Positions 38,679 through 48,327 are shown, counted from the stretch's first letter. The stretch is DNA of 64,000 nt from RHKX01 sp963745755 (GCA_963745755.1 CAVUYP010000001.1:1674001-1738000); one strand, 5' to 3'. A program made the numbers and translations. Notes: generated from the sequence alone by a model not told the origin.

Positions 38679-40162
38679 GCGGCCATTCGCTGCTGATCGG
38701 CGGGCGGGCGGTCGCCGGCGAGGGCGCGGCGATCGCCGTCGAGAACCCCTTCACGACCGAGACGATCGCGACCGTCGCCGCGGCCTCGGCGGAGCAGCTC
38801 GGCGCCGCCGTCGCCGCCGCCCGCGAGGCATTCGAGACGTGGTCGCGGACCCCGGCCCTGGAGCGCGGCGAGATGCTCCACGAGGTCGCCCGGCGGCTCC
38901 GCGAGAGCGGCGAGGAGCTGGCCCGGACGATGACGTCGGAGGGCGGCAAGCCGCTGGTCGAGAACCGCGATGAGATCGAGTGGTGCGCAGCGGCGTTCGA
39001 CTACTACGCCGAGATCGGCCGCGACAGCGCCGGTCGCGTGATCCCGCCGATCGAGTCGAGCCAGCTGGCGATGGTCGTCAAGGATCCGCTCGGCGTCGTC
39101 GGCTGCATCGTCCCCTGGAACTACCCGCTGCTGCTGCTGACCTGGAAGGTCGCCCCAGCGCTCGCCGCCGGCTGCTCGGTGGTCGCCAAGCCGTCGGAGA
39201 TCACGCCGCTGTCGACGCTCGCCCTCGCCGACTGCTTCTCCCACCTTCCCGACGGGGCCGTGAACCTGATCGCCGGCGCCGGCGACACCGGGGCGGCCCT
39301 GTCGGCCGACGAGCGGGTCGACTGCATCGCCTTCACCGGCTCGGTCGCGACCGGCCGCAGGGTCGCGCTCGCCTGCGCCGACCGGCTCGCCCGGGTCAAC
39401 CTCGAGATGGGCGGCAAGGACCCGTTCATCGTCTGCTCCGACGTCGTCGCCGAGATCGAGGTAGCCGCTCGCGGCGGCGCCTGGGCGGCGTTCCTGAACG
39501 CCGGCCAGGTCTGCACGTCGGCGGAGCGCTTCTACGTGATGAAGGACGTCTACGACGATTACGTCTCCGCCTTCGTCGACCACACCCGCAGCCTCGTGCT
39601 CGGCGATCCATTCGCGGCCGGCACCGACATCGGCCCGATGGTCTCGGCGACGCAGCGGCAGAAGGTGGTCGATCAGGTCGAGGCGGCGGTCGGCGCCGGC
39701 GCCGAGGTCGTGACCGGCGGTGACGACGGCGGCCATTCCCGTGGTCACTTCTTCGCGCCGACGGTGGTCACCGGAGCGCCCGCCGAGACCGACCTGCTCC
39801 GCGAGGAGACGTTCGGGCCGGTCGCCCCGATCGTCCCCGTCGCCGACCTCGACGAGGCGATCGCCCTCGCCAACGGCACCAGGTTCGGGCTCGGCGCGAA
39901 CGTCTACACGCGCGACCTGAAGAGCGCCGTCCGCTGTATGCGCGAGCTGCGCGCCGGAACGGTCTGGATCAACGACCCGCTGACCGACAACGACGCCGGA
40001 CCGTTCGGCGGGTTCAAGCAGTCGGGGATCGGCCGCGAGCTCGGCCGCGAGGGCCTCGAGGCCTTCCAGGAGACCAAGCACGTCCACATGGAGACCGAGA
40101 TCGAGCGCAAGGACTGGTGGTACCCCTACGGCGATCAGGCGACCGGCGGGGACAACCCCTAG
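38675..40162 (+). CDS. NAD-dependent aldehyde dehydrogenase of the polyamine operon
   Basis: A 495-residue aldehyde dehydrogenase from GTG 38675, overlapping the potC stop (GTGA). Catalytic Glu lies in NLEMGGKDPF and Cys in NAGQVCTSAERF. The C-terminal motif is PFGGFKQSGIGRELG. In a polyamine operon, succinate-semialdehyde or 4-aminobutyraldehyde are the expected substrates. It is distinct from the PatD-like enzyme at 28559, so the two may act in sequence: 4-aminobutyraldehyde there and succinate semialdehyde here. No GABA transaminase was seen. Confidence 0.9.
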   Translation: MSGHSLLIGGRAVAGEGAAIAVENPFTTETIATVAAASAEQLGAAVAAAREAFETWSRTPALERGEMLHEVARRLRESGEELARTMTSEGGKPLVENRDEIEWCAAAFDYYAEIGRDSAGRVIPPIESSQLAMVVKDPLGVVGCIVPWNYPLLLLTWKVAPALAAGCSVVAKPSEITPLSTLALADCFSHLPDGAVNLIAGAGDTGAALSADERVDCIAFTGSVATGRRVALACADRLARVNLEMGGKDPFIVCSDVVAEIEVAARGGAWAAFLNAGQVCTSAERFYVMKDVYDDYVSAFVDHTRSLVLGDPFAAGTDIGPMVSATQRQKVVDQVEAAVGAGAEVVTGGDDGGHSRGHFFAPTVVTGAPAETDLLREETFGPVAPIVPVADLDEAIALANGTRFGLGANVYTRDLKSAVRCMRELRAGTVWINDPLTDNDAGPFGGFKQSGIGRELGREGLEAFQETKHVHMETEIERKDWWYPYGDQATGGDNP

Positions 40163-40187
40163 CCGGCGACCGTGGCGCCTGCGGAGG

Positions 40188-40787
40188 TCAGGCGCGGTTC
40201 GCGGACCTACGATCGAGCACGTGGGTCGTCAGCTGGGCAACGACCGTTCCCGAGACCGCGCCGGCGACCACGTCGCCCGGGTAGTGGACGCCGGTGTGGA
40301 CGCGCGAGTAGCCGACGAGAGCGGCGAGGGCGTGGAGCGGGACAGCCGCCGGCGGCGAGACCCGGCCGACGCCGGCCGCGAACGCGAACGCGGTGGCGGT
40401 GTGGCCGGAGGGGAACGAGGTCGAGGTCGGCATCCGCACGTGCCGGGCGATCGGCACCTTCTCGGCGATCCGGTTCGGGCGGGAGCGGTTGCTGAGCGGC
40501 TTGACGACGAGGTTGAAGAGAGCCGCCGCAGCGCCCAGCGAAGCCAGTCCCATCGTCGCGGCGCGGCGACCCTGCGGCCCGCCCGTCGCCGCGAGCAGGC
40601 CCGCCGAGGCGAGCGAGAGCAGCGAGTAGTCGGCGGCCCGCGAGACCCGCGCCATCGCCCGGTCGAGCGTCGGCGTCGGCGTCCGGGCGATCGCCGCGTA
40701 GAGGGCGACGTCGACGCGTTCGGCATCCTCGAGCCAGCCGGCGGGACCGCCGCGAGCCGGGATCGTGTCGTCGCGCTGCTCGTCCAT
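40188..40787 (-). CDS. PAP2-family lipid phosphatase
   Basis: A 199-residue membrane phosphatase. The three PAP2 motifs are complete: KPLSNRSRP, PSGHT and SRVHTGVHYPGDVVAG, with both catalytic histidines. Several hydrophobic segments (LLSLASAGLLAATGG, AAALFNLVVK) fit a membrane enzyme acting on phosphatidic acid, phosphatidylglycerophosphate or undecaprenyl pyrophosphate. It is divergent from a lipid kinase across 14 bp, and together they could interconvert diacylglycerol and phosphatidic acid. This pairing is an inference. Confidence 0.88.
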   Translation of the reverse strand: MDEQRDDTIPARGGPAGWLEDAERVDVALYAAIARTPTPTLDRAMARVSRAADYSLLSLASAGLLAATGGPQGRRAATMGLASLGAAAALFNLVVKPLSNRSRPNRIAEKVPIARHVRMPTSTSFPSGHTATAFAFAAGVGRVSPPAAVPLHALAALVGYSRVHTGVHYPGDVVAGAVSGTVVAQLTTHVLDRRSANRA

Positions 40788-40801
40788 CGTCGGGTGATTC
40801 T

Positions 40802-42097
40802 ATGAGCGTGCACCGGGCGGCTGCGGCGGCCGCGCTGCTGCTCGGCCTGCTCGCCGTCGCCGTCGCCGTCTCGATCGCACTGCATTCGTTTCCGCGCGGC
40901 CTGCTCGCGCTCGCGCTCGTCGCGGTCGCCGTCACCGGAACCTGGTTCGCGATCGCCGGCCGGCCGCCGATCCGCGTGCTCGGCCTGACCGTCGCCGGCC
41001 TCGCGCTCGGCGGCGCCGTCCTGCTCATGGTCGGCGACCATCTCGTTGCCGGGCTGCTGTTGATCGCCGCCGTCGTGCTCTGCTCGGCGTCGACCCGGTG
41101 GGCCTTCGACGTCGGCGCCGAGCTGCCGGCGGCGAGCGCCCCGCTGCATCCGGTCCTCTTGGTCAACCCACGGTCCGGCGGCGGCAGCGCGGAGCGCTCC
41201 GCGCTCGCCGAGGAGGCCCGCCGCCGCGGCATCGCGCCGGTTCTGCTCGAGCCCGGCGGCGCGCTCGAGGAGTTGGCGCGCGCCGCGGTCGCCGACGGCG
41301 CCGACGCGCTGGCCGTGGCCGGAGGCGACGGCTCGCAGGCGCCCGTCGCCGCGGTGGCGGCCGAGCACGGCCTCCCGTTCGCCTGCGTTCCGGCCGGCAC
41401 CCGCAACCACTTCGCCGTCGACCTCGGCGTCGACCGCGGCGACGTCGTCGGGGCCCTCGACGCGTTCGTCGACGGCGGCGAGCGCCGTGTCGACCTCGGT
41501 GAGGTGAACGGTCGCGCCTTCGTCAACAACGTCTCGCTCGGCCTCTACGCGAGCGCCGTCCAGCGAACCGGCTACCGGAGCGCGAAGGTGAGGACGCTGC
41601 TCGAAACCGTGCCGGCGGCACTCGGCCCCGGCGGCGCCGGCATCGACCTGCGCTGGGCCGGGCCGGGCGGGCACGAACACCGCTCCGGGATCGCGATCCT
41701 CGTCGCCAACAACCGCTACCGGCTCGGGCGCGCGGTCGGATCGGGAACGCGTCCGCGCCTCGACGCCGGGCTGCTCGGGATCACGGTCGCCGGCGAGCCC
41801 GGCGCCGGGGGCGACGGCGGCCGTCCCTGGCGCGAGTGGAGCGCCGCCGAATTCGAGATCGATGCCGACGAGCCGGTACCGGTGGGCATCGACGGCGAGG
41901 CGGCGACACTGGAGCCGCCGCTGCGCTTCCGGATCCGCCCCGGGACGCTGCGCGTCCGGATCTCCCGCCGCCATCCCGGCGCCTCGCCGTCCGCTGCCCT
42001 GCCGGAGGGGTTCGTGGCGGGGGCGCTGGCGCTGGCCCGGCTCGCGGCGGGGGGCAGCCCGGCCCCGTCCGAGCGGACCGTGCTCCGCAGCGGCTGA
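40802..42097 (+). CDS. diacylglycerol kinase-family protein with N-terminal membrane segments
   Basis: A 431-residue protein with two parts. Residues 1-95 hold about four hydrophobic helices. Residues about 115-395 form a DAGK catalytic domain with VLLVNPRSGGGSAE, the ATP-binding AVAGGDGSQAPVAAVA and PAGTRNHFAVDLG. These are the landmarks of the lipid/sphingosine kinase superfamily (YegS/DgkB-like). It likely phosphorylates diacylglycerol or a related lipid at the membrane. It starts at ATG 40802, divergent from PAP2. Confidence 0.88.
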   Translation: MSVHRAAAAAALLLGLLAVAVAVSIALHSFPRGLLALALVAVAVTGTWFAIAGRPPIRVLGLTVAGLALGGAVLLMVGDHLVAGLLLIAAVVLCSASTRWAFDVGAELPAASAPLHPVLLVNPRSGGGSAERSALAEEARRRGIAPVLLEPGGALEELARAAVADGADALAVAGGDGSQAPVAAVAAEHGLPFACVPAGTRNHFAVDLGVDRGDVVGALDAFVDGGERRVDLGEVNGRAFVNNVSLGLYASAVQRTGYRSAKVRTLLETVPAALGPGGAGIDLRWAGPGGHEHRSGIAILVANNRYRLGRAVGSGTRPRLDAGLLGITVAGEPGAGGDGGRPWREWSAAEFEIDADEPVPVGIDGEAATLEPPLRFRIRPGTLRVRISRRHPGASPSAALPEGFVAGALALARLAAGGSPAPSERTVLRSG

Positions 42098-42190
42098 CCA
42101 TCGCCGCCGAGATTGTGCAACGGCGCACACGGTGCCGGGAGTAGCATCGGTGGGGAATTTCCGAGACCGAAATGCCGAAGGAGAGAGGCG

Positions 42191-43690
42191 ATGGAGCCCG
42201 AGACCCTGGCCCGAGCAAGCAGCGATACCGATGCATCCGAGCAGCCCGAGACGTTGCGGAACTACGTCGGCGGCGAGTGGGTGGAGTCGACCGCAACCGA
42301 CCACCTCGAAGACATCGATCCGGCGACCGGCGGCGTCCTCGCCCGGGTTCCGCTCTCGACCGCGGCTGACGTCGACGCGGCCGCGAAGGCCGCCCGGGCC
42401 GCCCAGCAGGGATGGGCGGCGCTGTCGGTGGCGAAGCGGGCGCGGGCGGTGTTCGCGCTCCGCGAGGAGCTCTGGGCGCACCGCGAGGAGCTCGCCCAGC
42501 TCGTCACCGAGGACATGGGCAAGGCGCTCGACGACGCTCGCGGCGAGGTCGGGAGGGGGATCGAGTCGACCGAGGTCGCCTGCGGGATCCCGACCCTGAT
42601 GAAGGGCGAGAACCTGGAGAACGTCGCGACCGGGATGGACGTCGAGATGTGGCGGCAGCCGGTCGGCGTCGTCGCCGCGATCACGCCGTTCAACTTCCCG
42701 GCGATGATCCCGCTCTGGTTCCTTCCCTACGCGATCGCCTGCGGGAACACGTTCATCCTCAAGCCGTCGGAGCGCGACCCGCGGACTCCGCAGCGGATCG
42801 TCGAGCTCGTCGACGGGATCGACCAGATCCCGGCCGGCGTCGTCAACCTCGTCCACGGCGCCCACGATGCCGTCGACGGACTGCTCGACCATCCCGAGAT
42901 CGACGCGATCAGCTTCGTCGGGCAGGCGACGACGGCGCTGCACGTGATGGAGCGCGGCACCAGGTCGGGCAAGCGGGTGCAGGCGCTCGGCGGTGCCAAG
43001 AACTCGATGGTCGTCATGGACGACGCCGACCTCGACAGGGCGGTGCCGGCGATGATGCAGTCGGCCTTCGGCAACGCCGGCCAGCGCTGCCTGGCCGGCT
43101 CCGTCGCCGTCGTCGTCGGCGACGAGGCCCGGCGCCGCGAGGTCCGCTCGGCGCTCGCCGAGGCGGCCGCCTCGCTGCCGACCGGAAACGGCGCCGAGGA
43201 GGGTGTGATCTGCCCGCCGATGGTCGGCGCCGACGCCCGCGACCGCGTCGCTGCCGCCGCCGGCCGCGCGATCGATGAGGGCTCGGAGGTGGTCGTCGAC
43301 GGCCGCGACCGGACCAACGACGCCGGCGCCCTGATGGGCCCGACGATCCTGACCGTCTCCGACCGCGAGTCGGAGCTGGCCCGCGAGGAGATCTTCGGAC
43401 CGCTGCTGGCGCTGCTCGAGGTCGACGACCTCGGCGAGGCGCTCGAGTTCGTCAACGGGTCGCGCTACGGCAACGCATCGGTCATCTTCACCTCCTCCGG
43501 CGAGGCGGTGCGCCGCTACCGCAACGAGGTCGAGGCGGGGATGATCGGCGTCAACGTCGGCGTGCCGGCGCCGGTCGCCTGGTTCCCGTTCGCCGGCTGG
43601 AAGGACTCGATGGTCGGCGACCTGCACGCCAACGGCCACGACGCGATCGAGTTCTACACGCGCAAGAAGGTCCTGACGACCCGCTGGTAG
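42191..43690 (+). CDS. mmsA: CoA-acylating methylmalonate/malonate semialdehyde dehydrogenase
   Basis: Converts (methyl)malonate semialdehyde with CoA and NAD+ to propionyl-CoA or acetyl-CoA. ATG 42191 follows GGAGAGAGG. The longer frame above has no ribosome site. The 499-residue chain replaces the usual catalytic glutamate motif by LGGAKNSMVVMDD and has Cys in NAGQRCLAGSV, the hallmark of the CoA-dependent branch. N-terminal LRNYVGGEWVES matches MmsA proteins. Near the polyamine genes it could serve beta-alanine or valine breakdown. The substrate is not certain. Confidence 0.93.
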   Translation: MEPETLARASSDTDASEQPETLRNYVGGEWVESTATDHLEDIDPATGGVLARVPLSTAADVDAAAKAARAAQQGWAALSVAKRARAVFALREELWAHREELAQLVTEDMGKALDDARGEVGRGIESTEVACGIPTLMKGENLENVATGMDVEMWRQPVGVVAAITPFNFPAMIPLWFLPYAIACGNTFILKPSERDPRTPQRIVELVDGIDQIPAGVVNLVHGAHDAVDGLLDHPEIDAISFVGQATTALHVMERGTRSGKRVQALGGAKNSMVVMDDADLDRAVPAMMQSAFGNAGQRCLAGSVAVVVGDEARRREVRSALAEAAASLPTGNGAEEGVICPPMVGADARDRVAAAAGRAIDEGSEVVVDGRDRTNDAGALMGPTILTVSDRESELAREEIFGPLLALLEVDDLGEALEFVNGSRYGNASVIFTSSGEAVRRYRNEVEAGMIGVNVGVPAPVAWFPFAGWKDSMVGDLHANGHDAIEFYTRKKVLTTRW

Positions 43691-43726
43691 GCGCCCGGGT
43701 CCACCCGCCCACCCCCAGAATCACCG

Positions 43727-43831
43727 CGAGGTCGAGGAAACCGGTGAATATCACCTGTTTCCTCCACCTCGGCGGGGGTTGCGGGTCACCTCGGCGGGGG
43801 TTGCGGGTCGCGGCGGCGGGGGTTGCGGGTG
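43727..43831. repeat. palindrome plus three 22-bp G-rich tandem repeats, copy 1
   Basis: Arms CGAGGTCGAGGAAAC (43727-43741) and GTTTCCTCCACCTCG (43757-43771) match at 14 of 15 positions, and an inner GGTGA-ATA-TCACC extends the hairpin. Three 22-bp units follow at 43766, 43788 and 43810; the first two are identical. Each contains GGCGGGGGTTGCGGGT. A related element stands at 63841, also just past the 3' end of a rightward gene. Confidence 0.85.
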
Positions 43832-43860
43832 ATCGCAACGGCCGCGAGTAGGCTGGGTGC

Positions 43861-44091
43861 GTGTTCATCAGCTACGACCCCGAGAACGGCGCCGCCTACA
43901 TCAGCCTGATCCCCGAGGACGCGGGGTTCGTACCGCGCTCGGCGGTCACCCTCGAGGAGGTCGAGGCGCTCGGCGAAGCCGCCGGCGACATCGTCCTCGA
44001 CTTCGACGAGGAGGGGCGGTTGGTCGGCATCGAGGTGTTGACGCCCGAGGACCTCCTTCGCTCGGAGACCCTCGGGCGCCTGCGTGGTTAG
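43861..44091 (+). CDS. DUF2283-family small protein
   Basis: A 76-residue protein starting at GTG 43861 (MFISYDPENGAAYISLIP). The pattern YDPENGAAYISL followed by DIVLDFDEEGRLVGIEVL is that of DUF2283, a compact beta fold of unknown function that often occurs next to toxin-antitoxin or stress genes. No partner is seen here. Its stop overlaps the stop of the convergent DUF308 gene by four bases. Confidence 0.82.
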   Translation: MFISYDPENGAAYISLIPEDAGFVPRSAVTLEEVEALGEAAGDIVLDFDEEGRLVGIEVLTPEDLLRSETLGRLRG

Positions 44092-44663
44092 AGCTCCTTC
44101 AGCTTGCGGATCTGGAAGGCGCGGACGATGTCGGTGACGCCCGACATCAGTGCCCAGATCCCGGCGAAGACGAGCAGCGTGTACTGCTTCTCGATGAAGA
44201 ACTGACCGCCCGTCCAGAAGGCGAGGATCACCATCAGGATCCCGGCGCCGAGGCCGAGCCACCAGATCTCGTTCTCGTCGCGCTCGGCGAACGCCTGGAT
44301 GATCCAGAAGATCCCGACGATCAGGAACAGGAAGCCGAGGATGTCGGCGATCGCGGCGAACGTGTTCTCCGGCGATATGAACGCGATCACCCCGGCGATC
44401 ACGAACAGCACGCCGAACAACCCGAACAGCCAGCCGCCGCGGTCGACCATGCCGGCGATCGCGAACTGCTGGATGCCGGTGATGAAGAACATCAGGCCGA
44501 TCAGCACGCCGACGGTCGTGATCGAGGCGCCGTCGAACTGGAGGATGACCAGCGAGATCACGATCCAGCCGATCCCGAACGCGAGCCACAGCCACCAGAA
44601 CTTCGAGAGCCCGCGCAGCATCTGGCGGCCCTCGCTCGGACTCATTACCGGACTACCTTCCAT
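44088..44663 (-). CDS. HdeD/DUF308-family membrane protein
   Basis: A 191-residue protein with six predicted membrane helices arranged as three helix pairs (LWLAFGIGWIVISLVIL, VGVLIGLMFFITGIQQFAI, WLFGLFGVLFVIAGVIAF, FLFLIVGIFWIIQAF, GILMVILAFWTGGQFF, YTLLVFAGIWALMSGVTDIV), the HdeD/DUF308 pattern. HdeD proteins are linked to acid stress in E. coli. No such role can be claimed here. Start ATG 44663 follows AGGGAGAGACG. Confidence 0.88.
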   Translation of the reverse strand: MEGSPVMSPSEGRQMLRGLSKFWWLWLAFGIGWIVISLVILQFDGASITTVGVLIGLMFFITGIQQFAIAGMVDRGGWLFGLFGVLFVIAGVIAFISPENTFAAIADILGFLFLIVGIFWIIQAFAERDENEIWWLGLGAGILMVILAFWTGGQFFIEKQYTLLVFAGIWALMSGVTDIVRAFQIRKLKEL

Positions 44664-44739
44664 CGTCTCTCCCTAGGTCGTGGTTGGCCCCGCGCAGCGC
44701 GATGGTAACCGCCGCCCCCGTCGCATTTCCTGGCAGGCC

Positions 44740-46137
44740 TCAGCGGCCGACGTGGATGCCGATCCGCTCCGGGATCCCGCTGACCATCCGGGTGATCGGC
44801 CCCGGCGTCCGGTCCTCCTCCTCGGCGGTCTCCTTGCGGATGATCGCCCGGCGGATGATCGTTCCGCCGGCGAAGCGAAACGGCTCCGGGGGCACGTGGA
44901 CCGGCGGCGGATCGACGATCGGCAGCGCGGTGAACTCGTCGCGGCGGTCGAGCGCCATCGACGCCAGCGCGTGCCCGACCATCTGCGAGGGCCCGACCCC
45001 GTGGCCGGTGTAGCCGAACCCGGCGAAGCTGCGCTCCCCGACGGTGCGGACCACCGGCAGGTGGGTCGGTGAGACGTCGATCGGACCACCCCAGGCGTGG
45101 GTGATCTCGCGCCCCTCGAGCTGCGGGAAGAAGCGCCGCAGGTGGGACCTGACGTCGGCGGTCATCTCCGGATCGACCTCGGCCCGGCCGTGCACGTTGG
45201 CACCGCGGACGATCTTGCCGCCGCCCCATCCGAAGGCGATCCGGCCGTCCCTGGTGGTCCGGAAGTAGTGGACCATGTGACGGGAGTCGGTTATGCACTC
45301 GCCGCCGGTCCAGCCGAGCTCCTCGAGCAGGTCGGGGACCGGCTCGGTGATGACCATGTGGCTGGAGGTGACGGTCAGCGAGCGGCGCAGCGGCCGGAAG
45401 CGCAGCAGCGAGCCGCCGGCGCCGAGGATCGCCGCGCCGGCCCGGACGCGCCCGCCCGGGGTGCCGACGACGACCTCGCGACCGTGGTCGGTCAGAGAGT
45501 CGGCGCGGGTGTGCTCGTGGATCTCGACTCCGGCGTCGAGCACGCGACGGCGCAGGCCGGCGGCGAGCCGGGCCGGATGGACGGTCGCGGCGATCGGGAA
45601 GAAGGCGGCGGCGCGGAACAGCGGCGAGTCGCAGCGGGCCCGGGTCGCATCGCGGTCGAGGATCTCGATCCGGTCCGGCTCGCCGAGCTCGCCGCAGGCC
45701 GCGACGACCGGGTCCCAGGCGTTGTCGAAGAAGGCCGCGGTCGACGTCTGCAGGTAGCCGCCGTGGGTGAACCAGGCATCGACGTCCTGCTCCTCGCACC
45801 AGCGGCCGATCGCACGCACCGACTCGTCGCCGGCGTGGACCATCTCGACCGCCGCCCGGTCGCCGAAGCAACGGCGCAGCGTCGGCAGGTTGAACGACAT
45901 CGAGTTGACGAAGCCGCCGTTGCGGCCGCTCGGGCCGAAGCCGCAGTGGTCGGCCTCGAGCAGGACGACCCTGATGCCGGGCTCCTGCTGCTTCAGCCAC
46001 CAGGCCGACCAGAGCCCGGTGTAGCCGCCGCCGACGATGACCACGTCGGCCTCGGTATCGGCGGTGAGCGCCGGCAGCGAGGGAGTCCCGTCGAGGCCCG
46101 CCTCCTCGATCCAGTATCCGTGCGCGTCGTGCCGCAT
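44740..46137 (-). CDS. FAD-dependent oxidoreductase of the DAO family, PuuB/OrdL-like
   Basis: A 465-residue flavoprotein with the FAD dinucleotide motif VVIVGGGYTGLWSAWWLK at residues 31-48, the pattern GPSGRNGGFVNS shared with gamma-glutamylputrescine oxidases and glycine/sarcosine oxidases, and the C-terminal GFGYTGHGVGPSQMVGHAL. Proximity to a polyamine island makes an amine oxidase such as gamma-glutamylputrescine oxidase the leading guess, but the gene is separated from it by several genes and no gamma-glutamylputrescine synthetase was seen. It lies 19 bp past ppk on the same strand. Confidence 0.82.
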   Translation of the reverse strand: MRHDAHGYWIEEAGLDGTPSLPALTADTEADVVIVGGGYTGLWSAWWLKQQEPGIRVVLLEADHCGFGPSGRNGGFVNSMSFNLPTLRRCFGDRAAVEMVHAGDESVRAIGRWCEEQDVDAWFTHGGYLQTSTAAFFDNAWDPVVAACGELGEPDRIEILDRDATRARCDSPLFRAAAFFPIAATVHPARLAAGLRRRVLDAGVEIHEHTRADSLTDHGREVVVGTPGGRVRAGAAILGAGGSLLRFRPLRRSLTVTSSHMVITEPVPDLLEELGWTGGECITDSRHMVHYFRTTRDGRIAFGWGGGKIVRGANVHGRAEVDPEMTADVRSHLRRFFPQLEGREITHAWGGPIDVSPTHLPVVRTVGERSFAGFGYTGHGVGPSQMVGHALASMALDRRDEFTALPIVDPPPVHVPPEPFRFAGGTIIRRAIIRKETAEEEDRTPGPITRMVSGIPERIGIHVGR

Positions 46138-46156
46138 CGGCGTCGGCGGGCGGTCC

Positions 46157-48327
46157 CTAGAGGGTCTGCGGCGCCTCGGCGGCGCGGGCGCTGCTGCGCT
46201 CGATCATCGTCGTCTGGACGTCGTTGACGGGCTCGCCGGGCGCGCGGGTCCGGCGGGTCCACTCGCCCTCGGCATCGAGCGTCCAGGCGCCGGCATTGTC
46301 GACGAGGCTGAGGTTGAGGATCTCGGCCATCTCCTGCCTGACGCCCTCGTCCTCGACCGGGATCACGAGCTCGACCCGGTTGTAGAGGTTGCGCGGCATC
46401 AGGTCGGCGGAGCCGGTGTAGACGCGCGGTCTCGTCGGGCCGCTCGAAGCAGTAGATGCGGGAGTGCTCGAGGAAGCGGCCGAGCACGGAGACGACGGAG
46501 ATGTTCTCCGACACCCCCTCCACCCCGGGTCGCAGCGCGCAGATCCCGCGAACGTTGAGCTTCACCTCGACCCCGGCCTGCGAGGCGCGGTAGAGCGCCT
46601 GGATCGTGATCGGGTCGAGCAGCGAGTTCATCTTCATCCGGATCCGAGCCGGGCGCGCCGGCGAATGCGCCTCGATCGTCTGCTCGATCTCGGCGAGCAG
46701 GCCCTCGGAGAGGTTGAACGGGGCGATCAGCGCCTTGCGGTAGTTCTGCGGTCGCGCGTAGCCGGTCAGGTAGTTGAACATCTCGGCGATGTCGGAGCAG
46801 ATGTCGGGGTCGACGGTGAAGATCCCGAGGTCGGTGTAGAGCCGGGCCGTCTTCGGGTTGTAGTTGCCGGTGCCGATGTGGGCGTAGTGGCGGACGCCGT
46901 CGCCCTCGCGGCGGGCGATCAGGATGCACTTCGCGTGGGTCTTCAGCGCCGGGATGCCGTAGACGACGTGAACGCCGGCCTGCTCGAGCTTCTTCGCCCA
47001 GCGGATGTTCGCCTGCTCGTCGAAGCGGGCCTTCAGCTCGACCATGCAGACCGCCTGCTTGCCGCGCTCCGAGGCCGAGATCAGGGCCGGAACCAGCGGC
47101 GAGTCGTCGCTGGTCCTGTACACGGTCTGCTTGATCGCGAGCACGTCGGGGTCGTTGACCGCCTGGCGGACGAACGCCTCGACCGAGGTCTGGAACGAGT
47201 CGTAGGGATGGTGGACGAGGAGGTCGCCCTCGCGGATCGCGGCGAGCAGGTCCATCGTCTGGCCCTCGGGGCCTGCAGGCGGGTCTGGGTGACCGGCGAG
47301 AACGGCTGGTAGCGGAGCTCGTCGAAGCCGGAGACGCCGGCGATGTCGAAGAGATCGTCCATGCCGATCCGGCCGACCTCGTAGACCTGGTCGTCGCCGA
47401 TGCCGAGCATCGAGACGAGCCGCTCGCGCAGGCGCGGGTCGAGGTCGCCCTCGATCTCGAGCCGGATCACCTCGCCGAAGCGGCGGCGGCGGATCTCCTC
47501 CTCGACCGCCTGGCGAAGGTCGTCGGCCTCGTCGGAGACGTCGTAGTCGGTGTCGCGGGTGACCCGGAACAGCGTGTGCCCGACGACCTCCATGCCGGGG
47601 AACAGGGCCTCGAGGTTGTGGGAGATGACGTCCTCGAGCGCGACGAACGTCTTGCCGTCGCCGATCGGCAGGTAGCGCCGCATCAGCTCCTTCGGGACCT
47701 TGACGCGGGCCATGACCTCGGTGTCCTGGATCGGGTCGCGGAGAAGGACGAGCAGGCTCAGCGAGAGGTTCGAGATGTACGGGAACGGGCCTGCCGACCC
47801 CGAAGACGAGCGGGGTCAGCGCCGGGAACACGCGGCTGCCGAACAGCTCGTCGATCTCGGCGCGCTCGGCGGCGGCTCGCGTCGGCGTAGGAGACGATCC
47901 GGATCCCGTGCTCGGCGAGCGCCGGCAGCAGCTCGCTCGTTGAAGCAGCGCTCGAGCCGGACTCCGCTGGGCGATCGTCGCGCTCGCGGACGGCGGCGAG
48001 GACCTCGACCGGCGGGATCCCGTCGGCGCCGCCGGTCGTGATCGAGGCGACGATCTTGTCGTGCACCCCGGCGACGCGGACCATGTAGAACTCGTCGAGG
48101 TTGTTCTCGTAGATCGCGCAGAACTTGAGGCGCTCGAGCAGCGGCACGCTTCTGTCCTCGGCGAGCTGCAGGACGCGGTCGTTGAAGTCCATCCAGGACA
48201 GCTCGCGGTTGAAGTAGAGCCACGAGTCCTCGAGGTCGACCTCCTCGGGCGCGGCTGCGAGCGCTCGGCGGACGTTGTCGGGTGGCGCGTCGGCGACCGC
48301 TTCCCGTTCGATGTCGAGTTCGCTCAC
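46157..48327 (-). pseudogene. ppk1: polyphosphate kinase, broken by about seven frameshifts
   Basis: Builds polyphosphate from ATP. The N-terminal domain (DSWLYFNRELSWMDFNDRVL) starts at GTG 48327. The catalytic region has THAKCILIARREGDGVR and the histidine motif YAHIGTGNYNPKTARLYTDL, and the C-terminus reads NLYNRVELVIPV. To read it through, frame changes are needed near 47990, 47965, 47940, 47870, 47787, 47275 and 46425. Three fall within 60 bases (47938-47995), which looks more like poor sequence than evolution, because every segment between breaks is conserved. The start overlaps the upstream glycosyltransferase stop (GTGA), so the two are coupled. Confidence 0.88.

Noticed and set aside
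37793..40162. Apparent 789-residue fusion of a transporter permease and an aldehyde dehydrogenase
   Set aside because: The join results from the potC frameshift. The true potC stop and the dehydrogenase start overlap as GTGA at 38675-38678.
40229..43639. 1136-codon open frame on the minus strand
   Set aside because: Antisense to the lipid kinase and mmsA genes, with no recognisable domain and the same low-complexity character.
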